From positions 1-51,148 of the forward strand of contig CAYTGM010000033.1 in the NCBI GenBank assembly GCA_964437365.1: a stretch of DNA of 51,148 nt. The letters run 5' to 3'. Origin of the DNA: CAYTGM01 sp964437365 (GTDB lineage Bacteria; Sumerlaeota; Sumerlaeia; SLMS01). The translations under genes were made by a program, and so were the position numbers. Positions 36,992 through 44,942 of the stretch are shown here, piece by piece. Every line of letters begins with the position of its first letter. The first letter of the stretch is position 1. The notes under the pieces are model-generated. The model searched no databases, was not told the DNA's origin, and saw only the letters and a list, made by a program, of their open reading frames with translations.

Positions 36992-37096
36992 GTCCAACCC
37001 CTCCCGGGGTTGTGTTATATTTCTATCCCTACCCATGGTAGCCTTCGCTAAAGATCGGCAAACATGGGCTATGACCTCTAACCGCTCCCGCGGTAT
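36992..37096. repeat. Half-copy of the palindromic element, inverted orientation
   Basis: The stretch TCCAACCCCTCCCGGGGTTG through CCGCTCCCGCGGTAT matches the reverse complement of the left half of copies 1 and 2, including the ACCCATGGTAGCCTTCG arm and the terminal ACCTCTAACCGC. Only one end is present. The remaining gap to fucI (37097-37606) has no gene I can support. Confidence 0.7.
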
Positions 37097-37606
37097 AGAC
37101 CATAAGAATTCTTGAACCTTTTTCGCAAATCATGCGAACCAGAAATTCTTCACGGGTCCTTGAGCCTCTGTTTTCCCACGAGCGCAGCGAGGCTTTAGTC
37201 AGGGAATTCTCCTTTGTTGAGTGGATCACTTTCCTGGGAGCGCCGAGCGGTGCTCGGCTCAGTGTTCCAAAAAAAAACAGCCCATTAGTTTGCAGAAGGA
37301 CCACACTGAAGCGTCATTTGAATTCACTCTTCCTTGAGAGTGTAGTAAGACAGTCGGAAACCGCGCCGGACACCGTCCAGCGTTCCCAGGGGATGAGGAA
37401 TTCTGCCCAAGAGAACATTCGTTAAATTTAAATTTACCGCCCGACCTTATTGGTTCGTTAAATGAATGTTTAACCAACTCTCCCCATCCCATCCATCCTC
37501 ATCCATCTGTGGCTCCACCCTGCCTCATCTTCCATTTGACCATACCCAATCCTCCTGCCATGGTTCCTACGACTTCATTTCAACGATTCTTCCTGGAGAT
37601 TTTTCC

Positions 37607-39391
37607 ATGATTGAAAATAGACTCATCGGCTCTTTGCCAAAAATCGGTATCCGACCCGCCATCGATGGACGACTCGGAGGCGTGCGCGAATCTCTTGAAC
37701 AGACAACGCTCGACCTCGCGAAGTCCGTCGCAACGCTGATCGAAAAGAAAGTCCGCCACGCAAATGGAGCCGCCGTCGAATGCGTCATACCAGAATTCTG
37801 CATCGGAGGGATCGCTGAGTCGGCTAAGACCGCCGAGCTTTTTGCCAAAGAACAGGTGGGCCTCTCCCTCACTGTTTCTCCCTGCTGGTGCTATGGCGCG
37901 GAAACCATGGACATGGATCCTCACACGCCCAAAGCGGTCTGGGGATTTAACGGAACGGAACGACCCGGTGCTGTCTATCTCGCAGCGGTTCTTGCAGCCC
38001 ATGCTTCCAAGGGTGTACCTGCTTTCGGCATATACGGAAAAGATGTCATGGATGCAGGCGACCTTTCTATTCCCGAGGATGTGGAAGAAAAGATCCTGAG
38101 ATTTATCAGAGCCGGGCTCGCCGTTGCGACGATGCGCGGCAAGAGCTACCTCTCCCTCGGCGGCATCTCTATGGGCATCGTTGGGTCGCTTGTTGACCAT
38201 GAGTTCTTCGAGGCCTATCTCGGCATGCGTGTAGAAGCGGTGGACATGAGCGAAGTCACGCGACGTCTGGAGCGCGGTATATATGATGAGAAAGAATTGA
38301 CGAAAGCAGTTGCCTGGGTGAAGGCAAACTGTACCGAGGGTCAGGATTATAACCCTCCCGAGAATCAGCTCTCTCGCGAAGAAAAGGACGATGACTGGGA
38401 AATCTCTATCAAGATGGCGCTCATTACCCGCGACCTCATGGTTGGAAATAAGAAGCTGGAGGATATCGGATACGGAGAAGAGGCGCTCGGCCGTAATGCC
38501 ATCGCCGCTGGATTTCAGGGGCAACGTCAGTGGACCGACCACTTCCCGAACGGTGATTTCATGGAGGCGATCCTTAACAGCTCCTTCGACTGGAATGGTG
38601 TGCGCCAGCCGTATATCGTTGCAACGGAGAACGATGCCTTGAATGGCGTCTGTATGCTGATGGGTCATTTACTGACGGGAACAGCACAGCTGTTCGCCGA
38701 TCTCAGGACCTACTGGAGTCCTGACGCCGTGAAACGCGTGACGAACTATACGCTGGAAGGTCGTGCAGCCGACGGCATTCTGCATCTGATTAATTCAGGA
38801 CCGGCAGCGCTCGACTGCACCGGTGAAATGACAGAGAGCGGCAAGCCGGCCGTCAAGCCTCACTGGGACGTCACCGAGAAGGATGCCGAGGCCTGTCTGA
38901 AAGCGACCACCTGGCATTGCGGCATGCTGGAGTATTTTCGAGGTGGCGGCTGGTCGACTCGATTCAAGACTAAGGGGGGAATGCCTGCGACCATGTTCCG
39001 GATTAACCTGGTGCACAAGCTGGGCCCCGTACTTCAAATTGCCGAAGGCGAGACCATTGAGCTACCGGACGAGGTTCACGACACGCTGGACGGTCGGACG
39101 AACCCCACGTGGCCGACAACCTGGTTCGTTCCCTACATCGGCAATGGCGGAGCTTTCGAGAGCGTCTATACGGTCATGAATAACTGGGGGTCAAACCACT
39201 GCGTCATGAGCTATGGTCATATCGGAGCCGACCTGATTTCATTGGCAGCGCTGCTGAGAATCCCTGTGCATATGCATAACGTGCCTGAGGACCGCGTCTT
39301 CCGACCAAAAGCCTGGGCGTCTTACGGAACCGACAACCCCGAAGGAGCCGACTTCAGAGCCTGCGAACAATTCGGACCGCTGTATAAGTGA
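37607..39391 (+). CDS. fucI: L-fucose isomerase
   Basis: From the ATG at 37607 (GGAG about 12 bases upstream) the enzyme has 594 residues, the family's usual length; the open frame begins earlier at 37466 without family-like sequence. It converts L-fucose to L-fuculose (D-arabinose in some). Features are GIRPAIDGRLGGVRESLE, ECVIPEFCIGGIAESAK, PHTPKAVWGFNGTERPGAVY, YLSLGGISMGIVGS, the metal-ligand region VATENDALNGVCMLMGH, and the C-terminal NHCVMSYGHIGADLISLAAL. No fuculokinase, aldolase or transporter is adjacent. Confidence 0.97.
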   Translation: MIENRLIGSLPKIGIRPAIDGRLGGVRESLEQTTLDLAKSVATLIEKKVRHANGAAVECVIPEFCIGGIAESAKTAELFAKEQVGLSLTVSPCWCYGAETMDMDPHTPKAVWGFNGTERPGAVYLAAVLAAHASKGVPAFGIYGKDVMDAGDLSIPEDVEEKILRFIRAGLAVATMRGKSYLSLGGISMGIVGSLVDHEFFEAYLGMRVEAVDMSEVTRRLERGIYDEKELTKAVAWVKANCTEGQDYNPPENQLSREEKDDDWEISIKMALITRDLMVGNKKLEDIGYGEEALGRNAIAAGFQGQRQWTDHFPNGDFMEAILNSSFDWNGVRQPYIVATENDALNGVCMLMGHLLTGTAQLFADLRTYWSPDAVKRVTNYTLEGRAADGILHLINSGPAALDCTGEMTESGKPAVKPHWDVTEKDAEACLKATTWHCGMLEYFRGGGWSTRFKTKGGMPATMFRINLVHKLGPVLQIAEGETIELPDEVHDTLDGRTNPTWPTTWFVPYIGNGGAFESVYTVMNNWGSNHCVMSYGHIGADLISLAALLRIPVHMHNVPEDRVFRPKAWASYGTDNPEGADFRACEQFGPLYK

Positions 39392-39578
39392 ACTATAGCC
39401 AAGTTAACTCAGATTTATTGCCATACGATCAGGCTATTATTACTCTGATGTCACCGAGATTGTAGAAACTGCAATGTACAAGCATTTAGAAATCACTTCC
39501 ACTTTATCGCCCGAAACTTTCAAGCTGAAAACTTTGCCAACGATAGAATAGAAGTTTTGCAAATAATTAGATATTCAG

Positions 39579-39911
39579 TCACAGTAGATAATCGTCCATG
39601 TGCAATACTTCAATTATTCTATATGCCAACTCTGCATACCTATCCTCTGGAGGAGAATCATCACTAATGAAGCGGATTTCTCGAGCATTATAAGAGACAC
39701 CAAAATCCTGATTGGCATTTGCTATGCCGATGTTTGTAAAATTCCTGACAAGATCCGGATCTAAATTTCCATTCTCACAATTATTAAGATCGATTACGAT
39801 TTGTTCGTTCGAAGTCTCTTCTTCCTTCCTGAGTACAATTGCAAGGTAGTTGTGATAAGGTCCGGTTACCTTGGTAACAACATATGCCCCATCTTGGCTT
39901 ATTACTCTCAT
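39579..39911 (-). CDS. Putative immunity protein paired with RHS tip 1
   Basis: The 110-residue acidic protein starts at the ATG at 39911 behind GGAAAG, 21 bases after the stop of the RHS toxin tip and on the same strand. Small size, no signal peptide, acidic composition (IVIDLNNCENGNLDPDL) and position directly after a polymorphic toxin tip indicate an immunity role. I do not recognise the family, so the call rests on context. Confidence 0.65.
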   Translation of the reverse strand: MRVISQDGAYVVTKVTGPYHNYLAIVLRKEEETSNEQIVIDLNNCENGNLDPDLVRNFTNIGIANANQDFGVSYNAREIRFISDDSPPEDRYAELAYRIIEVLHMDDYLL

Positions 39912-39932
39912 TTTTACACTTTCCAGTTGGAA

Positions 39933-40796
39933 TCAGGGCAGTGGTGGCGTCGGGAATCTGCGACTTGCGGCATTATGTGCTGCATTGTAACTTGGCCCAT
40001 GATTTCTCATGTACCAAGCTTCGGCGGTCTCGTGAAAGAGAAATCTCAAATCATCATCCGTATGAGATCCATTTTCTAGTCGCAGCCACGCCTTGGCTTG
40101 GCCTAGATCGCTATCGAATCGCTTGAATCTGGCTGGATATCCTTTGTCTACAAAACGGTCTAACAAGTGCCTCTGGTAGAATACATGATCTTTCACTTTC
40201 TGGATATTTGCTGGCTTATAACCAGTATTATTGGCGATGCTTCTCACATCGGTATTTGAAGCTCTGATCGCATCGTAAAGGTCATCTCCATTGCCACTGA
40301 AGTTTCCAGAACCAGTTTGGGGTAATGCATTGTCTAACCGTGACCTTGCAAAACCTTTCGCCCGGCTTCCAGCGAACTTGACCACCATGCCACCGCCCGA
40401 AACGGCACCCACCAAAGTGATTCCGTCCTGAGCAATTAGCCACGAGCTACTTAGAAAAGCTTCGGGTCCTCCCCAACCAACGCTGTAAAAGGCTCTCGCG
40501 GTGCGTGATCCAAAGTTGTTTAGTTCGTTTCCGAGGTCGTTAAGATAGGTCTGCCCAACCCTGTGCGAAAGTACAGCTGGATGGAATTCAAGCGCTGGTG
40601 CGTAAGTTGTGAGGCTATCAACACGGCTATCCCATGAAGAATTCAGAGAATCTACGCCGCCAGCTAAGTATGCCCCGGGTGTCGCCTGAAGCCCAAGCGG
40701 ATCGATGTTTGACCATGGGTTATTACCGGCAAAGATGTATCCACTTCCACGAGAAGATGAATCTCCCCAGATGCCGGGGAGATCACGTGATATAGA
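39933..40796 (-). pseudogene. Displaced RHS C-terminal toxin tip 1 (no RHS body)
   Basis: Open from 40796 (stop at 40797-40799) to a TGA at 39933, 287 codons. It begins SISRDLPGIWGDSSSRGSGY, then IFAGNNPWSNIDPLGL, the conserved end of the RHS core where toxin tips diverge. No ATG lies near the front; the first plausible start is a TTG at 40415, so it is a displaced fragment. The tip (about the last 90 codons) contains RHLLDRFVDKGYPARF, then FLFHETAEAWYMRNHG and SYNAAHNAASRRF, an HExxE arrangement with a later Ala-His pair seen in some toxin-type domains. Enzymatic class unassigned. An immunity gene follows. Confidence 0.75.
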
Positions 40797-41095
40797 TCAT
40801 CATATCTGCCGCCGACCTAAGGAACCGCCATGCCTCATGGCACGCTCCCCTACCTGAGCTTGATATACAATCTACAATTTCAAATCTATTATCTCGCGCC
40901 GAGGCGCGGGGGCGCAGAGGAGGACAGCTACTTACGACCCCATCTTGTAAACCCTATTTATCATTTCTATATAATATCAACAAATGCAGTGAAAGGAGAT
41001 CGAGAGGGCTTTAATGTTCTCCACATTTCGCATTGCTTCGTGTTATTCGCGGACGATTCAATCCCGGAGACATTCCCTTCCAAGGCTAGGAATCC
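40711..41095. repeat. Long direct repeat, copy 1: RHS core end plus upstream leader
   Basis: About 385 bases that match 42750-43127. The match covers the coding start of the RHS tip (GRY and ISRD through GNNPW) and about 300 noncoding bases beyond. The core from about 40979 to 41057 (ATATCAACAAATGCAGTGAA through GCGGACGATTC) is nearly identical in both. Divergence begins exactly at the DPxG point in the toxin. 41096-41396 holds no gene. Confidence 0.85.
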
Positions 41096-41396
41096 CAGGG
41101 GAACGGTAGCGTGCGGGTTGTTGATGTGAGAATCACCGATGTACACTGATTCACACCGATAGGGGCGGAGTTGCCACCACTCCCCTTCTCCTCATCCGAG
41201 CGCAGAGAGGCTTTAGTCGAGGCTTGTACTTCAGTGCAAGCTCACTGGATTCCCGAACAGCCGCAGAACCGTTTAAACGGTTTGACTATACAAGGTCTTC
41301 CTCCAGCTGGATGAGGTGAAACTGCTCGCGCCAGAACTAGGTGTATAAACTTATGGCGGCCATCGTTATCCTATCCACTGGCCATGTTGCATGAGT

Positions 41397-41960
41397 CTAA
41401 AAGGATTCACAGCGAACAAATGCAACTCCAGTAACACCCTTATTGGTCAGACCTTTTGCCATATCCTCTCGGACAAAAATGGCATTGGGAAAATTGGCTA
41501 ACCGAAATACAGGCAATCCGTTTGGGATTGCTGATGAGATCAGCACGCTTTTTTCCAAGGAACGAATCTTCCCACTTGCTGATCGACTAAGGATAGATCT
41601 TTCATGGTTCAAGCAGTCTATTTTAATCGTTGGGTTGAGAACGTAATAGCCGTCAACCAGACTCTCATCGGATTCTCTATAAACGGGAGCTGGAAGAAGC
41701 TGGACACCCTCGGCTGTTTCAAACAGTTGGAGAAGGTTCAGTAATTTCGCCGAACATACAAACCACGAAATTGGATTTCCAATCAGATCTCCCAACTGAG
41801 CCCTATCTGAGTCATCAAGATACAGCTTGAGTCCATCAGGAAAGAGCTGAGCAAGATCGCCCTTCCACAACGATGTTAAGTTATATCCATTCATTTCATA
41901 ATCTCTTATGACACTTAGATCGCTACGCTCGGAATCAAAAAGCATTCGGTGATAATTCAT
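41397..41960 (-). CDS. Imm11-family (DUF1629-like) immunity protein
   Basis: The 187-residue protein starts at the ATG at 41960 behind AGGAG that overlaps the stop codon of the RHS tip 2 reading frame, implying translational coupling with the toxin. The pattern WKGDLAQLFPDGLKLYLDDS, SWFVCSAKLLNLLQLFE, VQLLPAPVY, DGYYVLNPTIKIDCLNHERS, LPVFRLAN, AIFVREDMAKGLTNKGVTGV matches Imm11, a frequent immunity family next to HNH-type toxin tips. Intact, unlike its toxin. Confidence 0.8.
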   Translation of the reverse strand: MNYHRMLFDSERSDLSVIRDYEMNGYNLTSLWKGDLAQLFPDGLKLYLDDSDRAQLGDLIGNPISWFVCSAKLLNLLQLFETAEGVQLLPAPVYRESDESLVDGYYVLNPTIKIDCLNHERSILSRSASGKIRSLEKSVLISSAIPNGLPVFRLANFPNAIFVREDMAKGLTNKGVTGVAFVRCESF

Positions 41961-41969
41961 AATTTGCTC

Positions 41970-42835
41970 CTAGGGAACCCATACATCTTTACTACGGTAA
42001 GGCCTTAGTGCACCACTGCCTATATCCTTCTCAATCCCATCATAAACTTCTTTCAACGCACGTCTAGCAGGTTCTTGACCCTGTCCAGCTATGTCTTCAT
42101 ATGCCGAATCCAAACGGTCGCGAATCGATTGATGATACTCCGGAGTATGCCTACCAATGTGATTTCCCAAATCCATTTGATTCGCAGGATCAGAATACAA
42201 ATCCACATTAGCCTCCTTCACCAAAGGGTGGTTTTGATGATTGTAAGTTTTGTTCTCATCGGGAATCTTATGATGATTCTGTATTGGAGCTGTCCTGCTG
42301 GTACTTTTCGATTTATCAAGATTCGGCAAAGGAAAGGAAACACTTCCTCTCCGCGAAGTACTTGCTGATATACTTGAAACGTTAAATGATACTCCAGAAG
42401 TTCCTGCTAGCGCCATACCTCCTACGCGTTTAAGTGCGACGACATCGGCGATAAAGAGGACTGACTGGGCGACTTCGATAAACACGGCCCCGAAGAGTCC
42501 CCCCCCTTGACGGATGCATGACCCGACTTCGCTCCAAAATCTCTCAACCAACCAGTGGTTGTCAGACCAGCATCTGACCTAATATTCAGTAGAAGATGTG
42601 TTGTTTCAAAATCTTGAAGAGGAGTAGGAGGATTAAGTGAAAAAAGACCGGGGTTTAGCCACTGATCAAGAGCGTTAAACGGAATTTCTATGGTACAAAG
42701 ATACGTGTCAAACGAGCGATCCCCGAGCGGGCCATAAGGGTCCATCATCGACCATGGGTTATTACCGGCAAAGATGTATCCATTCCCACGAGATGATGGA
42801 TCTCCCCAGATGCCGGGGAAATCACGTGATATAGA
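41970..42835 (-). pseudogene. Displaced RHS C-terminal toxin tip 2 with AHH/HNH-type nuclease domain, frameshifted
   Basis: From 42835 the frame reads SISRDFPGIWGDPSSRGNGY, then IFAGNNPWSMMDPYGPLGDR, and continues to about 42530-42600, where the RHS-like sequence moves to another frame (FWSEVGSCIRQGGGLFGAVF) and runs to the stop at 41970. An 8-C tract at 42499-42506 lies nearby. The C-terminal ~100 residues carry an AHH/HNH-type nuclease pattern: NHHKIPDENKTYNHQNHPLV, then DLYSDPANQMDLGNHIGRH and YHQSIRDRL. Such domains cut nucleic acid. With no start, no RHS body and a frame break, it is a silent module unless restored by recombination. Confidence 0.75.
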
Positions 42836-43127
42836 CTATCATATCTGCCGCCGATCTAAGGCACCCCCATGCCTCATGGTGGCCTCCCCTACCTGACCTT
42901 GATATACAATCTACAATTTCAAATCAAATATCTCGTGCTGAGGCGTAAGGTCGCAGAGCACGACTTTTAGTGATCCCCCATCTTGTACATCCTGTTCGTC
43001 ATGTCTATATAATATCAACAAATGCAGTGAAAGGAGATCGAGAGGACTTTAATGTTCTCCACATTTCGCATTGCTTCGTGTTATTCGCGGACGATTCATT
43101 CCCGGGAACATACCCTTCCAGAGCTAA
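42750..43127. repeat. Long direct repeat, copy 2: RHS core end plus upstream leader
   Basis: Partner of 40711-41095. Both copies share the same apparent 8-base insertion (GATGATCT here GATAGTCT) between GRY and ISRD codons, which puts a stop codon in the RHS frame, so the two modules descend from one junction. The right end of the match is near 43127. Confidence 0.85.
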
Positions 43128-43144
43128 GCGCCTTTACTTCTGTT

Positions 43145-43247
43145 GGCCATCGTTATCATCTCCAGAGAAGGTTCAGAAAGAACCAGAGATAGACTGAAGC
43201 ATTATTGTATATAAACAACTAACGGAGGGCAAGGAAATGAATGTTAA
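43145..43247. repeat. Immunity-cassette border repeat, copy 1
   Basis: GGCCATCGTTATCATCTCCA and GGAAATGAATGTTA mark the ends of about 100 bases that recur at 43698-43800. It lies just past the stop of the third immunity-like gene. A short match (GGCCATCGTTATC, 41358-41370) lies just past the stop of the Imm11 gene. Confidence 0.65.
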
Positions 43248-43618
43248 GGACCTCCTTCTATGAAAGGGAATAATTCGTTAAACTTTTTCCTGATACGCGA
43301 TGATTGGGAAAGAGCATCCAAAGCTTCACGCTTGTCTATATTCTCATGAACATCAAATCCTCTTAGGGACGCGATTCCGAAGAGAGCCTTCTCCTCGACA
43401 AGAGTTCGACTGAAGATTGGAACAAACCCAATTATTTTATATACGTCGCAAAGGTCACGATCGAAATCCATTAAATCCAAGATGTAAGTAGGGAAGTCAG
43501 ATTCGTTCTGAACGATCCGTGTAGCCCATTCACGCAACTCAGAAGTTGATATAGCCTGACTCATAAGAGCTACAACAACGAATCCTATATCTTCCGAATC
43601 ATCCTCTGTAATTTTCAT
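43244..43618 (-). CDS. Small acidic protein, probable orphan immunity gene
   Basis: The 124-residue protein starts at the ATG at 43618 behind AGGGGG. It is acidic at the N-terminus (MKITEDDSEDIG), mostly helical, with WATRIVQNESDFPTYILDL and IASLRGFDVHENID. No signal peptide. No toxin tip precedes it; it lies in the same orientation as the two toxin-immunity pairs and between two copies of the border repeat. I do not recognise a family; the immunity call is contextual. Confidence 0.55.
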   Translation of the reverse strand: MKITEDDSEDIGFVVVALMSQAISTSELREWATRIVQNESDFPTYILDLMDFDRDLCDVYKIIGFVPIFSRTLVEEKALFGIASLRGFDVHENIDKREALDALSQSSRIRKKFNELFPFIEGGP

Positions 43619-43697
43619 ATAATCCCCCTAACATTTGTTATCATGTATGGTTTAAATCTATCTAGCTTATTGACTGAATGCAAGCGTCGTTTCTTAT

Positions 43698-43800
43698 TGC
43701 CATCGTTATCATCTCCAGGGAAAGAATAGAAAACTCCGGAGATAGACAACACCCTGACCAATCGTCAGCAACTACCGAATGGTAACGAAATGAACGCTTA
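43698..43800. repeat. Immunity-cassette border repeat, copy 2
   Basis: Begins GCCATCGTTATCATCTCCAG and ends GAAATGAACGCTTA. It is downstream (minus strand) of the fourth immunity-like gene, 258 bases from its stop. The rest of 43619-44057 has no gene. Confidence 0.6.
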
Positions 43801-44057
43801 CATTAAATCATCAAGTTCGCGCCCCTTTTATTTTCACCACAACCTTACAGATCGTATTTTCGAAGAATACTTTTTAGTTGTAGCTAATCCTCTTACCTCT
43901 ACTTCTTTAACGGATAGACGGTTTCCCGTCGACCAAGCCTATTGGGGAATGGGTTGATCCATTCTACTACAGACTTGCCTATGTGTCACAGTTTGAGCAG
44001 ACCTGTTGAAAAACCCTCGCATCTGCATATAATCAAGCCCTTAGAGACGATCACCAT

Positions 44058-44543
44058 TTAAAGCTTTTTGTCTAGTTCATCGACAAGCTTGAGTGCAGCT
44101 TCATAATCTTCATCAACAGGTAACCCCTTCGCGACTAACGCTTTGTACTTATGCATTGCTGCTTCTAATTCTTGCTCAAGCTTTTTCGAGGCCTGAGGGT
44201 CACAACTAATGTTTTCTTGTGATAGAAAAGTTGTCGCATAAGCGGGAATGCTCAGGAGCCATTCATGCAGCTTATTGTCTATACTTTCCCAATCTGACGT
44301 CTGAATGCCAATGTCTACGCCGAATTCTCCCACTTCCTGGTCGAATTCAGGATATTTTAGGCCTGAAAAGCCAAATCCGCCATATTGACCGTCTGCTCTC
44401 ACTGCTATAAGTAAACACTTGTAAGGGAGGCCGACTGGAGAAACAGCAGAAGTAGACTCCTCCAAGAGTTCAATTCGAGGCTTTATGGTTCTACCTGCGT
44501 CACGCCCATTGTACTGTCCGACAAACGATACCTTGCGTTTCAT
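44058..44543 (-). CDS. Hypothetical protein, possible orphan immunity gene
   Basis: The product is 161 residues from the ATG at 44543, behind AGGAAG; an ATG at 44567 is possible. The N-terminal half has beta-type sequence (VSFVGQYNGRDAGRTI, YKCLLIAVRADGQYGGFGF); the C-terminal third is a long charged helix (SKKLEQELEAAMHKYKALVA, then YEAALKLVDELDKKL). No signal peptide. It is last in the minus-strand row of immunity-like genes; no toxin adjoins it. Family unknown. The upstream gap 44544-44942 holds no gene I can support. Confidence 0.55.
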   Translation of the reverse strand: MKRKVSFVGQYNGRDAGRTIKPRIELLEESTSAVSPVGLPYKCLLIAVRADGQYGGFGFSGLKYPEFDQEVGEFGVDIGIQTSDWESIDNKLHEWLLSIPAYATTFLSQENISCDPQASKKLEQELEAAMHKYKALVAKGLPVDEDYEAALKLVDELDKKL

Positions 44544-44942
44544 ACTCTTCCTATTTCTTTCTGGCACCAGCCCATGATTCGAAATTCAAGGAACCAAGCT
44601 GAACCTCCATTGAAATGTACTCTAGGTTGAGCCTGCTCTATCCTAAACCGTTGTCAATGAGTTCAACAGTAGCCAGACAATAATATAGTCACTTTGGTGC
44701 CAATCGGAAGAGCAGCCTTATATCCTTTGAGGTCGAAAAAGTGAGCACATTTGATTATGCTCTTCAATCGACATGTGATGCAAGATACATATCACTCATT
44801 CCCTCTTTCCTTTGAATTCCTTCAATCTTATCGCTTCGCCTTGAGCTTCCCCCCTCTCCCCCTGCATTCTTTTCTTGCCATTGTTTCCGCTCGTTCGCTA
44901 GCGGTCTGGAGTTTGTAGACTTAACGAGGAAACTCTGAAGAA

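Noticed and set aside
37580..38668. 362-residue frame antisense to fucI
   Set aside because: Shadow of a strongly conserved fucI coding frame; no motif of its own.
40830..43197. Two related plus-strand frames (40830-41129 and 42970-43197) sharing a stretch of residues
   Set aside because: The shared translation only reflects the direct repeat; substitutions and indels do not look coding-constrained and the toxin modules lie on the other strand.
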